The notes: generated from the sequence alone by a model not told the origin. A stretch of DNA of 50,910 nt from Nitrososphaeria archaeon (GCA_029776065.1 JARVJP010000009.1:1-50910), one strand, 5' to 3'. Counted from the stretch's first letter, positions 26,675 through 35,062 are shown. Numbers and translations are program-made.

Positions 26675-27025
26675 TCAGACAAAACTATTTATCAAGAGAG
26701 TAAAGAAACTAGCATTGGAATTAAGTCGGCCAAGCCAAGAGGCCTTATAATGTAGGTTTTCAATTTTTCCAACTATATTTGGTGAAGATTTTGGAACAAT
26801 TTTCAATAGGATGATGCCTTTTATTTTTTCTAAACATGAAACTAAAGTCATTGTTAAATATTGTAGTAATTCTTTCTTGCTCGTTTGCCAAATTAATAAT
26901 TCTCCTATGTTAGAAATCATATTGATACTTTTTTGTCTCAATTCTTTGACTGCTTTAAGTTGAATGTTTCCGTCATTCAACATTAACATTTCACACTTGG
27001 AATCAAGTACCCAGCTTAAAGCCAT
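26675..27025 (-). CDS. Fragment resembling the C-terminal half of a RecA/RAD55-like ATPase
   Basis: The 116-residue frame contains SINMISNIGELLIWQTSKKEL followed by a helix and a strand (IKGIILLKIVPKS). This recalls the Walker B region of RAD55-like or DUF835 RecA-superfamily proteins (IDSLSDLLL-type). No Walker A is present in or before the frame, and the last 25 residues look random. It is probably a decayed fragment; a novel small protein is possible. Confidence 0.35.
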   Translation of the reverse strand: MALSWVLDSKCEMLMLNDGNIQLKAVKELRQKSINMISNIGELLIWQTSKKELLQYLTMTLVSCLEKIKGIILLKIVPKSSPNIVGKIENLHYKASWLGRLNSNASFFTLLINSFV

Positions 27026-27299
27026 CTTATTTTTTTCACTTACACCTTAAAGATGAGGCGATGTGCTATTCAAAGTCCATAAACAATTCTTCCACAGGTT
27101 TAAGACGTTTCTTAATAGGGATCAGGTGCAGTCTAGCCCTGAAGGATAAGGGTTTCCTGCCGAATACGTTAAAGGCAAGCGTTTCTACCTGACAAAGGAT
27201 AGGTTTCCTGTTTAGCGAAGGTGATGACCGAAACCGTTAGTAGAGGTATGAGAGCGCACGTGCAATAAACAGGTTTCTGTACAGGAGATGAGCATTCTT
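27026..27299. other. Intergenic region with imperfect repeats
   Basis: No gene is recognised. Two imperfect copies of an AAGGATA(AG)GGTTTCCTG element occur (around 27140-27158 and 27196-27211), followed by AACAGGTTTCTGTACAGG. This may be a remnant of a mobile or repeat element. Confidence 0.35.
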
Positions 27300-27596
27300 C
27301 TATACTTCTATGAACTCCTCTGCGGGAATAAATCTTCTATACCATTTCTCAAGCATATCATCAGTGACAATGTGAAGCTCTACAGGCTCTTCTACACTCT
27401 TATACACTTTAACCATCATTTCATATTTGCGCTCAATCACCCCAGTAACCACCATGATGTCTATATCACTCGTTGCTGTAGATTCGCCCTTGACAACGGA
27501 GCCGAAAACATAAACTCTTGCGGCAGGATCTATTCTACGCACCATCCTCTTAACCCTGTTGACTACTTCCATAAACTTCTGATCTTTGAAACTCAT
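27300..27596 (-). CDS. MNT-type minimal nucleotidyltransferase (HEPN-MNT antitoxin)
   Basis: The 98-residue protein has the nucleotidyltransferase motif VYVFGSVVKGE followed by TSDIDIMVV, with both metal-binding Asp residues. In HEPN-MNT modules this enzyme neutralises the HEPN partner, in known cases by AMPylation. Its ATG overlaps the HEPN stop (ATGA, 27593-27596), so it is translationally coupled. Length is typical. Confidence 0.85.
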   Translation of the reverse strand: MSFKDQKFMEVVNRVKRMVRRIDPAARVYVFGSVVKGESTATSDIDIMVVTGVIERKYEMMVKVYKSVEEPVELHIVTDDMLEKWYRRFIPAEEFIEV

Positions 27597-27982
27597 GTAA
27601 CTTCATCTATAAGCGGCTTAAACGTATCCATCACAAACCTGTACAAGCTTTGAGCTTCTTTCTCTTCATAACTGTATGGAATGTACCTTGAAGCTATGTA
27701 CGCCTCCTCGAGCCGAGCCACATAATGCAACTCGCTCTCATCTTCAACCAGAGACTGTAGCATGGGATATGACTTAATAAGCTCTCGTATGAGCCTTCTA
27801 AGAGAATGCGTCCTAGGATACGACCCTATCTTGATCAACAATTTATACTTCAGAATTAGTTGGCAATACTGCTCTAAATTGAATACTGCTAGATCCCACT
27901 CGCCACTCTTAAGCAGGTACTCGGCGTTCTTTAAGAAAGCCTCAGCCCGCCTCCTAACAACCTCAGCTTCTTCAAAAGACAT
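27593..27982 (-). CDS. HEPN-domain protein partner of the MNT nucleotidyltransferase
   Basis: The 129-residue all-helical HEPN protein contains AEAFLKNAEYLLKSGEWDLA and NLEQYCQLILKYKLL. The family toxin carries an RX4-6H ribonuclease motif. Here the corresponding segment reads ASRYIPYSYEEKEA, with no His at the expected distance, so RNase activity is doubtful. The gene precedes MNT in the usual order. The original toxin role is inferred from the pairing. Confidence 0.82.
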   Translation of the reverse strand: MSFEEAEVVRRRAEAFLKNAEYLLKSGEWDLAVFNLEQYCQLILKYKLLIKIGSYPRTHSLRRLIRELIKSYPMLQSLVEDESELHYVARLEEAYIASRYIPYSYEEKEAQSLYRFVMDTFKPLIDEVT

Positions 27983-28234
27983 TGCAATTCACCATGCGAC
28001 CTACACTCAACTATAACCTAGCAACAATATATACTTCTCGCCAGCCGAAGAGCTGGCAGAGCGTGAAACACATGCAGCATAAGTCGTTGTGACTACGGTC
28101 CACACAAAGCGTTTAACTTCTATTAGATTTCCCCTTTTTTGAAGCCCCATCTTTTCCTCTCATGTAGTTTAAAGTTCCTATTCTTCATTTTTCTATATAG
28201 CCTAAGTATGAAGGACACTTGCTATCTTTGGATC

Positions 28235-28543
28235 TTAAAATTGATTTATAACTCTATTATTTTGTGATAATATCGAAATAACAGGCGGAAACAAAAGTAG
28301 CGAAAAAATGGTCATTCGCCAAACAGTGATGCCTCCTTCTGAGCCTGGAAAACCGCCTACATCAAGGCCGGCATTACTTAGAATATACTCCAAGGATCCA
28401 TTATTGCTCATTACATGAGTTGAAAAAATAACAGGACCGGCTGGCAGATTTCATTCTGGAGGTAAGCCCTCGGGATGCACATACGCTACAATAAGCAATG
28501 AAAAAATCCAAAAGCACCTTGAGATAATTGTAAGACAAGGTTT
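28235..28543 (-). pseudogene. Decayed small membrane protein, one in-frame TGA
   Basis: A minus-strand frame is open from 28543 to the TAA at 28235-28237 except for one TGA at 28451-28453. It reads as hydrophobic helix (IFSLLIVAYV), a soluble part (ILSNAGLDVGGFPGSEGG) and a second hydrophobic helix (WRMTIFSLLLFPPVISIL). The TGA falls where a Trp would be plausible. No start codon was identified with confidence. The family is unknown. Confidence 0.4.
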
Positions 28544-28594
28544 TTATGGCGGCTACTGTTTCGTTCAGGCCGATGAGGGTTGCATCGATTTGGT

Positions 28595-28759
28595 TTAGAC
28601 TGATTTAGATTCCGCAATTTCGGCGACGCTCTTCTTTATTGACTTTATTGTTTCGTTGATATCGCCTAAAACTGTGCTTATGGTTGCCATTTTTCCCTCT
28701 ATATTTGTAATTCGTGATTCAATAACGGCGCTGATAGTGGCTCCTGATATATATTGAAG
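28595..28759 (-). pseudogene. Coiled-coil C-terminal fragment
   Basis: This 54-codon minus-strand frame bounded by stops has a heptad-like pattern (ESRITNIEGKMATISTVLGD and ETIKSIKKSVAEIAES). It looks like the tail of a longer fibrous or surface protein. No start and no upstream continuation were found. Confidence 0.4.
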
Positions 28760-28902
28760 CTAGCTGTGGAAAATGTTTATCGATGTTGGTGAGAAGAAAG
28801 TCCTCTGCTTTCGTGTTGTTGTAAAGCCAAATTTTCCAACAACATTTGAAGTGTTTAATTTACATGCATTTTGATTGTATAAAATATTTTAAGGCTTTTC
28901 TG

Positions 28903-29334
28903 TTACTTTTGGTCGAATTTTCTTTTTAGCGGTGTTTTATCGAAATCCTTGTCGTTTGATATTATCTCTTTCGCCTTGTTTCTTAGTGCGGTAGCTAGGT
29001 GTAGGGCGTCTTCGTAGTCTAGATCGTATTCTGTTATCAGTTTGGTTGCTTGACTTATGTCTTCTATTGTTAAGGGCGTTATTGTTAGGCCTGGAAGGCT
29101 TTTTATCGAGTTCACTATTTCTATGATTAGTTCTTGGACCTTTAGGTTTTTGCCTGTTAAGCCGGCTATTATCACCAGCGTTTGGTATATTGTTAGGGTT
29201 GATGTTACATATTTTCCTCGCGTTGACTTCTCGATTTTCTTTATCCATTCATAGGCTGTTTCGCCGAAGGTGGGATGGTTGCCGAGCCAGTATACGAAAA
29301 CGTTTATGTCTACGTAGCTTTCTGGGTCCACCAT
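28903..29334 (-). CDS. vapC: VapC-type PIN-domain toxin
   Basis: The 143-residue PIN protein is probably an RNase toxin of a VapBC pair. The first acidic residue lies in SYVDINVFVYWLG, the third and fourth in LDYEDALHLATAL and IISNDKDFD. The second position, normally Glu, reads Gln in LTIYQTLVII (CAA codon), so the metal site may be crippled. The gene overlaps vapB by 25 nt. Overall length matches the family. Confidence 0.85.
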   Translation of the reverse strand: MVDPESYVDINVFVYWLGNHPTFGETAYEWIKKIEKSTRGKYVTSTLTIYQTLVIIAGLTGKNLKVQELIIEIVNSIKSLPGLTITPLTIEDISQATKLITEYDLDYEDALHLATALRNKAKEIISNDKDFDKTPLKRKFDQK

Positions 29335-29555
29335 TTATTCATAACCTCAACCACGAACTCATCTAGGTCTTCTGGCCATTTTGTTATTTTGAAGGCTCCA
29401 AAGTATTTGTCGGCTATGGGTTCAAGTGGTTCGATTAGTATGCTTTTCTCGTCAGCCTTTATTTTAACATAGCTTCCTTTTTTCACCTTAGCTTTTTCTC
29501 GGAGGCTTTTAGGAATTATTACTCTGCCTTTCTCGTCTACTTTAACGGTCTCCAT
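29310..29555 (-). CDS. vapB: AbrB/SpoVT-type antitoxin of a VapBC pair
   Basis: The 81-residue protein has an N-terminal swapped-hairpin DNA-binding domain (VKVDEKGRVIIPKSLREKA and GSYVKIKA) and a C-terminal tail that would bind the toxin (WPEDLDEFVVEVMNKWW). Such antitoxins also repress their own operon. The vapC start lies inside its 3' end. Confidence 0.88.
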   Translation of the reverse strand: METVKVDEKGRVIIPKSLREKAKVKKGSYVKIKADEKSILIEPLEPIADKYFGAFKITKWPEDLDEFVVEVMNKWWTQKAT

Positions 29556-29703
29556 TGACTTTTAACCCACTTATATTTTATTGCCCACTTATTTAAGTCT
29601 TCCCACCTTTGCTTATTTTAACATTGTTAGATCCGTGATTCTTAAAATTTTACGTGAAGGGAAATGCCGTTTTGGGTTTTTCGCTGTTGACAATCAATTA
29701 TCT

Positions 29704-30084
29704 TTATTTGCCGAATCCTACGCCATAGCATAGGAAACCTAGTTTGTCTGCTTCTTTTGGGTTTAGTGCTCTTCTTCCATCGATTATGGATGGTTTGCTA
29801 GCCATTAACTTCTTGATTTCTGGGAGGTTTAGGTTTTTGAGTTCTGTTGGATCGTAGACGGTGACGGGGGCGTTTAGGCTTATGAGTTTTCGGATGATTG
29901 GCTTATCTGGACTGAGCCTTGAGTCGTCGACGTTAGCTTTATAGGCGGTTCCTAGTATGGCTATTCTGCTGTTCTTGACGGTTTTTCCTGCATTTTTTAA
30001 TGCTTTTGTAATTAGTTTCACGATGTGGTTAGGCATTTGATCGTTGATTTTTCGAGCGGTTTTGATGATGTGGTGGTCTATGGG
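29704..30084 (-). pseudogene. UDP-glucose/UDP-N-acetylhexosamine 6-dehydrogenase, C-terminal fragment
   Basis: About 125 codons of the C-terminal NAD(P)-dependent sugar dehydrogenase domain remain: ARKINDQMPNHIVKLI, then SRIAILGTAYKANVDDSR and VTVYDPTE. The N-terminal Rossmann domain and the catalytic Cys/Lys part are absent. At its upstream end the frame runs directly into a VapC remnant (after residue 29 of the open frame), so a recombination junction lies near 30084. The fragment is non-functional. Confidence 0.82.
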
Positions 30085-30390
30085 TTTGGATTTGAGGACT
30101 TTGGCTGTAGCGGCTGCGAAGGCGTCTGCAAGGCGATAATGCATGCTTACCTTTGATTTTGGCGACTTCACGCCATAGTTCGTTATCTTCTATTGGAACA
30201 ACCTTTAGGCCGTACAGGCGGAGGTTTCTCTGCTTCTCCCCAGCTAATTTAGGTTCTACTCGATGCAGGATATAGTAGATCTCAGTAAGTTTAGTATATT
30301 CATGTAGCCTTCAGCGTCTCCGTTTCGAACTTTTTCGAGGTTGTCCCTAACAATTTCTTCTCCTTCTACCTAGGCGAAGAAGAAGGTAGA
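30085..30390 (-). pseudogene. VapC-type PIN toxin remnant with several frame lesions
   Basis: Pieces in three frames join into one PIN protein: VEGEEIVRDNLEKVRNGDAE with YMNILNL, then EIYYILHRVEPKLAGEKQRN, then LRLYGLKVVPIEDNELWREV with AKIKGKHALS, and finally LADAFAAATAKVLKSK. Between them lie at least two frameshifts, plus a TAG at 30370-30372. This family-like order is convincing for a dead VapC. Its last piece is fused in frame to the dehydrogenase fragment. Confidence 0.75.
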
Positions 30391-30459
30391 AAAAGTTGAC
30401 TTTAATGAATATCCTAAGAAGTCGATGTTTGAACGTTCATAGAAAGGGCTTAGGGTAAA

Positions 30460-30467
30460 CTTATATC
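30460..30467 (+). promoter_or_regulatory. TATA-like box of the GT2 at 30494
   Basis: CTTATATC is centred about 30 nt before the ATG, predicting a leader of about 5 nt. Confidence 0.5.
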
Positions 30468-30493
30468 ACCACTTCTTATCTATCATATTAGAT

Positions 30494-31498
30494 ATGCGTA
30501 AGGTCGTAATGGTAACAGTCACTTACAATTCAGCTCGTTTTCTGAATGATCTCGTCTCAAGTGTAGGAGAAGCACTAGTTAAGAACAGCGTCGCTCGTTG
30601 GGTTTTCATCGACTGCAATTCCACAGATAGGACAGCAGATTTATTGAGTGACCTAAGATCCGAACACAGGGAGCTTAACATAACTGTGAAAAGAGAGCAG
30701 GAGAACTTAGGCTATGCAAGAGGAATAGAGAAGGCGATTTCCTACACCCGTGATTTTCTAAAGGATGACACGTTGTTGATCATCTGCAACCCAGATGGAT
30801 ATTTCCAATCCAATGCTCTAGACCACCTAATCGACTCTTTCGAATATAGTAGGGAAGACACAGGGATGGTTCAACCACTTATCCTAAAACCTGATGGAAG
30901 CATCGATTCCGCTGGTAACTTGATGAGCATTATAGGGTTGGTCTGCCCCAGCCCATCACTAGAAGCCACCTTCTTCTACACTTCTGGAGCATGTTTCATA
31001 ACCTCTTATGGAATATATAGGAGAGTTGGTGGAATGGATCCTAACATCTTCATGGGCGCCGATGACCTAGACCTAGGATGGCGTGTTAGACTCGCTGGAT
31101 TCGATTTAAAGGTCTGTCCGAAATCGGTGTTCTACCATGTTGGGAGATCTGGTATAAGGCTAGGTCCCAAGAGGCTAGAGTGGAGAACATACAGCATCCT
31201 ATGGAGCATGATCAAGTGCATGCCGTACAAGGCTCTATTATGTAGCGTACCAGCATACTTGTTCCTGCATCTTAATATAGCCTTAGCGCTGTCATTACGT
31301 AGTAGAAAACCGAGCTACATTGCATCTTATTTTAAAGCATTGAACCGAATATTAAGAAAGATGAGAATATTATCTGATTTAAGAACGGTTGTACGTTATT
31401 CGATTAAGAAAACATCGGATAAGGAAGCGTTAACCAATTTAACCCCATCAGGATACGTCCTAAAGATCGCGTTTAGAAGGTACATAAAGAGCGTGTAA
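30494..31498 (+). CDS. Glycosyltransferase family 2 (rhamnosyltransferase-like)
   Basis: The 334-residue GT-A enzyme has VVMVTVTYNSARFLNDLV, FIDCNSTDRT and the nucleotide-binding CNPDGY. Then come YTSGACFITSYGIYRRVGGM and GADDLDLGWRVRLAGF, which form the canonical acceptor/base region of GT2 rhamnosyltransferase-like proteins. The C-terminus has a hydrophobic segment (LLCSVPAYLFLHLNIALAL), suggesting membrane association. It is divergent from the decay zone and convergent with the rml-like operon, which may supply its donor. Confidence 0.88.
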   Translation: MRKVVMVTVTYNSARFLNDLVSSVGEALVKNSVARWVFIDCNSTDRTADLLSDLRSEHRELNITVKREQENLGYARGIEKAISYTRDFLKDDTLLIICNPDGYFQSNALDHLIDSFEYSREDTGMVQPLILKPDGSIDSAGNLMSIIGLVCPSPSLEATFFYTSGACFITSYGIYRRVGGMDPNIFMGADDLDLGWRVRLAGFDLKVCPKSVFYHVGRSGIRLGPKRLEWRTYSILWSMIKCMPYKALLCSVPAYLFLHLNIALALSLRSRKPSYIASYFKALNRILRKMRILSDLRTVVRYSIKKTSDKEALTNLTPSGYVLKIAFRRYIKSV

Positions 31499-31549
31499 AA
31501 CCTACATAGGGACCTAGATTAGATGGAATAATCTGTATTGAAACTTCCA

Positions 31550-32407
31550 CTAAACTATGTGGCCCTTTTCAATTAGGTAGTCGTGAAGAGCTTCTGCCCA
31601 GCCTTTCATTTCGATCCCATATTTGTGAAGTTTCACAGTTGCCAAGGCTGAGAAAAGTGGTCTTCTCGCCTTCATCTGAAGTTGGTAGGTCTTTATCGGG
31701 GTTAGATTCGGGGTTAAGCCTGTTATCTTAAAGATTTCTTGGGCAAACTGGAACCAGGTGCAATAACCGCTGTTTGTGACATGGTAGATGCCGTGTGGAA
31801 CCTCCAACTCTATTATCCTTTTTATGGCGTTAGCGGCTTCCATAGTGTATGTGGGAGTTATCCACATGTCATCGACCACACGTATTGGCTCGCCTTTCTT
31901 AGCCTTCATTACCATCGTTTCAACGAAATTCCCCCCTTTGCCACTCGCTCCCGCTACACCAAATAGGCTTGCAACCCTGACAATGTAATGTTTAGGGTTT
32001 TGCTTTGTATAAAGCTCCCCAGCCAACTTAGAGATACCATAAGTGTTTATCGGGTTCGGAGCGTCTTCCTCTGTGTATGGCAAATTCTTGGAGCCGTCGA
32101 AGACATAGTCTGTACTCACATATATGATTGTGGAACCTATTTCTTTGGAAATTGTGGTTATGTTCTTAGCTCCAACAGCGTTTACGAGGAAAGTCTTCGA
32201 AGGTTCTTCTTCACATTGATCTGTCTTGTGAAAGGCAGCTGTATTAATAATAATATCAGGGCGATGCTGCTTCAAGACGAGGCAGCTATTGTGATCTGTT
32301 ATCTCTAAGTCTTTATGAGCCAAAGCCACCACCTCATGCTCTTTGCTCAGTGTTTTTACAAGGTCTGTACCAAGCTGCCCAGTTGAACCTATGACCGCCA
32401 CTTTCAT
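31550..32407 (-). CDS. rmlD: dTDP-4-dehydrorhamnose reductase (RmlD-like)
   Basis: The 285-residue NAD(P)-dependent reductase has MKVAVIGSTGQLGTDLV at the N-terminus, INTAAFHKTDQCEEEP, VSTDYVFDG and catalytic Tyr/Lys in NTYGISKLAGE. It would reduce the 4-keto group of a dTDP-4-keto-6-deoxyhexose to the final sugar. The ATG at 32407 overlaps the upstream epimerase stop (ATGA); longer starts lie inside that gene. It is the last gene of the four-gene sugar operon. Confidence 0.9.
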   Translation of the reverse strand: MKVAVIGSTGQLGTDLVKTLSKEHEVVALAHKDLEITDHNSCLVLKQHRPDIIINTAAFHKTDQCEEEPSKTFLVNAVGAKNITTISKEIGSTIIYVSTDYVFDGSKNLPYTEEDAPNPINTYGISKLAGELYTKQNPKHYIVRVASLFGVAGASGKGGNFVETMVMKAKKGEPIRVVDDMWITPTYTMEAANAIKRIIELEVPHGIYHVTNSGYCTWFQFAQEIFKITGLTPNLTPIKTYQLQMKARRPLFSALATVKLHKYGIEMKGWAEALHDYLIEKGHIV

Positions 32408-33420
32408 AATATTACCCCATTTATTTCGATGGACTTGATCAGCGCATTCATCTCCAAGAGCTGCTTGTACCACTTTACCGTTATCGTCTTAGGGTCATCT
32501 GCAACTATTCGCCCATCCTTTAGGGCTTCGAATATCTCCTTTGCACCATCCCTTGGCGTGTATTCTGGTTTGAATGATAATTTCTCCTTTATCTTGTTGA
32601 AGTTAACCCTATAACTTCTTTTATCAGGTGAACCATACCATTCATAATTGAATGGTATGTTGATCGATTCTGCTATAATCTTAGCTAAGTCAAATATTTG
32701 AATATTCTGATCGTCACTTCCAACATTAAACACTTGCTCGTTGACCAAGTCTTGTTCTGATTCAAGAACCTCGATAAACGCCTTAGATGTGTCTCTTACG
32801 TGTACGAATGGCCGCCACTGTCTTCCATCTCTCATTATCGGTATTTTGCCATTTTTGTAGAAACCGAGAACCATGCCGTTAACCGCCAAATCGAGCCTCA
32901 TCCTAGGAGAGTACCCGTAGACCGTGGCCTGCCTAAGCACCGTCACCGTAAAAGATTCGTCTGCTAGAGGCAATATTTCCTTTTCAGCTAAAACATTAGC
33001 CTTCGCGTACGTTGTCAACGGGTTTAAAGAGGACTCCTCAGACAACACGTCTTCTTGGAAGCCATAAACACTACAAGTACTTGCGAGCACGTATCTTCTC
33101 ACCCTATACTTCTTTGATAGCTGTGCCACTCTTACTCTTCCCTTATAGTTTATCTCCAATGTTTTCTGTGGGTCAAGTTCACCACTCGGATCATTTGATA
33201 ATGAGGCTAGATCTATGACTGCATCAACACCTTCAAAAACCTCTGGCTTAAACCATCTTATGTCATCCTTAATAATTCGCACTTTATCAGCGATATCCTT
33301 TATGGAGTCCATTCCAAAAAAGAATCTATCAAGACAGGTTACGGTGTGACCTTTCTCTAATAGCATGCCGCATAATATGGAGCCTATGTAGCCTGCCCCG
33401 CCTGTGACTAGGACATTCAT
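32404..33420 (-). CDS. NAD-dependent nucleotide-sugar epimerase/dehydratase with altered active site
   Basis: The 338-residue extended SDR has [25 protein letters not shown] and a WRPFVHVRD sugar-binding motif. It occupies the operon slot where RmlB (dTDP-glucose 4,6-dehydratase) is expected, but RmlB hallmarks such as STDEVYG are missing. The catalytic YxxxK motif reads TTYAKAN, with Asn (AAT codon) at the Lys position, confirmed by reading the DNA. It may be an epimerase using a different base, a reductase with altered chemistry, or an impaired enzyme. The stop overlaps the rmlD start. Confidence 0.85.
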   Translation of the reverse strand: MNVLVTGGAGYIGSILCGMLLEKGHTVTCLDRFFFGMDSIKDIADKVRIIKDDIRWFKPEVFEGVDAVIDLASLSNDPSGELDPQKTLEINYKGRVRVAQLSKKYRVRRYVLASTCSVYGFQEDVLSEESSLNPLTTYAKANVLAEKEILPLADESFTVTVLRQATVYGYSPRMRLDLAVNGMVLGFYKNGKIPIMRDGRQWRPFVHVRDTSKAFIEVLESEQDLVNEQVFNVGSDDQNIQIFDLAKIIAESINIPFNYEWYGSPDKRSYRVNFNKIKEKLSFKPEYTPRDGAKEIFEALKDGRIVADDPKTITVKWYKQLLEMNALIKSIEINGVIL

Positions 33421-33450
33421 AAGTGTTAAACCCCTTTTTTAATCTCTTAT

Positions 33451-33954
33451 CTATTTATGTGGTGGGTGGAACCAGTCCCATGGTCTGTTAACTCTTGGGT
33501 CGTTGGTTTTCCCATTGACCAACTGAGGAATGATGGCTGCGTCGTTCCAAGGCCTTCGTTCTTCATCAGGGTCCTTGTAGTCGTATAGTTTCGTGACAAA
33601 GTATACCGTTAGCGATGGTTTGTTGCCAACGGTCTTTGTTCCATGCCAATAGTGCCCTGGTACTCCGACGATTTGTAGCCTGTGCTCGCTTGATATGACC
33701 TCGTCAAGTTCCTTTGTCTCATCGTCGTATGCGCAGATCTTCATAGCGCCTTCCACTACGATAAAGTAGTCCACCTGGCCTCTTAGATGCCTATGCCAAG
33801 CTCTAACCATCCCAGGGTAACTGTATGAGAGGTTTGCTTGGGCGATCCATTCATCGCCTAGAAGTTCCTTCCAATCTTGGCGGAAGATTTCGCAGAAGAA
33901 GCCTCGTTCATCAGGGAGCCTTTTAAGATCGTACACTTTTATTCCCTCTAACAT
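33451..33954 (-). CDS. dTDP-4-dehydrorhamnose 3,5-epimerase-like cupin (RmlC-like)
   Basis: The 167-residue cupin starts LEGIKVYDLKRLPDERGFF and keeps the catalytic His region (MVRAWHRHLRG) and a YDYKDPDEERRPWND segment like the Tyr/Trp region of RmlC. The usual active-site Lys (QxK following the His motif) is replaced: the sequence reads GQVDYF. It may catalyse a single epimerisation or act on a different sugar. It lies 30 nt upstream of the epimerase start and 52 nt downstream of rmlA. Confidence 0.85.
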   Translation of the reverse strand: MLEGIKVYDLKRLPDERGFFCEIFRQDWKELLGDEWIAQANLSYSYPGMVRAWHRHLRGQVDYFIVVEGAMKICAYDDETKELDEVISSEHRLQIVGVPGHYWHGTKTVGNKPSLTVYFVTKLYDYKDPDEERRPWNDAAIIPQLVNGKTNDPRVNRPWDWFHPPHK

Positions 33955-34006
33955 AGAATCTACCTCACAGCATATATGATTAGGTGAGGGTCTTATATTT
34001 TATGAT

Positions 34007-35062
34007 TCAGATTTCAACCTCTGAATAGTCTCCAACATGAAGCTTTACAGCATTCATATTATTTTTCGAGACTTTTGCATTTTTTCCTACAAGACTGTCT
34101 TCGAGCCTATCAATATCCTTTACTGTTACATTATTTAGTATGATCGAGTTCTCTATTGAACTATTCGATATCTCTACACCATCTCCAATGCTGGTGTATG
34201 GCCCGATGAAAGATTTTTGTATGATACAGTTTTTTCCAACTATTGCAGGACCTCGTATTGTACTGTTTACAAGCTTACTGTCTTCTCCCATAGATACTCT
34301 TCCTTCAGCCCTAGATTCTATAAGTGTTCCCAAGATTTCCCTTTCTATATGCCCGTCTAATATTAGGGCATTAGCGTACAATATATCGTCTTTTTTTCCT
34401 GTGTCAAGCCACCATCCTTCAACAAAAGAGTAGCCAACAGTATAGCCTCCTTCAAGCATAAGCTGAAGCGCGTCAGTAATCTCAAGCTCACCACGCCAAC
34501 TAGGCTTAAGACCCTTAATTATCTCGAATACTATGGGCTTGAAAAAGTATACACCTACAAGAGCGTACCTACTCGGTGGAACCTTAGGCTTCTCAACAAG
34601 ACCAGCAAGCCTATTTCCCTCAAACTTTGCAACACCAAACTTAGTTGGATCATCGACCTCCTTCAAAAGAATAAATGCATCAAAGTTCCCTTCAAGAAAA
34701 ATTTCAAGATATCTTCTAATACCATGCTGTAAAAGATTATCACCCAAATATAGTACAAAAGAATCGTCTCCAACAAGATCCCTACACAAGCTTACGGCGT
34801 GAGCGATACCCAAAGGCTTACCCTGAAAAACATATTTTATGCATACGTTAAATCTGCTACCATCACCATAATGCTGTTGAACAAGCTCAGGAAAAGTTTC
34901 ACCCAAAACAATAACAACGTCTTCAATACCCGCATTTTTTAAATCCTCTAACACATATTGGCTAATTGGCTTGTTAGCGACAGGAATAAGCTGCTTTGGG
35001 CCACTGAAGGTTAGGGGCCTAAGCCTAGTGCCAGCACCACCATGTAATATGATACCCTTCAT
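34007..35062 (-). CDS. rmlA: Glucose-1-phosphate thymidylyltransferase, long form with left-handed beta-helix
   Basis: The 351-residue nucleotidyltransferase has HGGAGTRLRPLTFSGPKQL, YLGDN, GLVEKP, GELEITD and WWLDTG. The C-terminal third is a hexapeptide-repeat left-handed beta-helix (VGKNCIIQKSFIGPYTSIGD). Such long RmlA forms are common in archaea. It is the first gene of the operon, with a strong TATA box at 35085-35093 and a probable leaderless start. Confidence 0.92.
   Translation of the reverse strand: MKGIILHGGAGTRLRPLTFSGPKQLIPVANKPISQYVLEDLKNAGIEDVVIVLGETFPELVQQHYGDGSRFNVCIKYVFQGKPLGIAHAVSLCRDLVGDDSFVLYLGDNLLQHGIRRYLEIFLEGNFDAFILLKEVDDPTKFGVAKFEGNRLAGLVEKPKVPPSRYALVGVYFFKPIVFEIIKGLKPSWRGELEITDALQLMLEGGYTVGYSFVEGWWLDTGKKDDILYANALILDGHIEREILGTLIESRAEGRVSMGEDSKLVNSTIRGPAIVGKNCIIQKSFIGPYTSIGDGVEISNSSIENSIILNNVTVKDIDRLEDSLVGKNAKVSKNNMNAVKLHVGDYSEVEI

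Larger units (their letters stand above)
27983..28902. other. Long region without intact genes
   Basis: These 920 bases hold two decayed minus-strand frames (annotated separately), an inverted repeat GTTGTTG/CAACAAC (28815-28821 and 28837-28843) with a 15-nt loop, and the promoter side of HEPN-MNT. No RNA gene is supported. Confidence 0.5.

Noticed and set aside
28320-28360. C/D-box small RNA (GTGATGC...CTGA)
   Set aside because: The C box is imperfect and no paired D/C' boxes with a guide could be set out; the same bases fit the decayed minus-strand protein frame.
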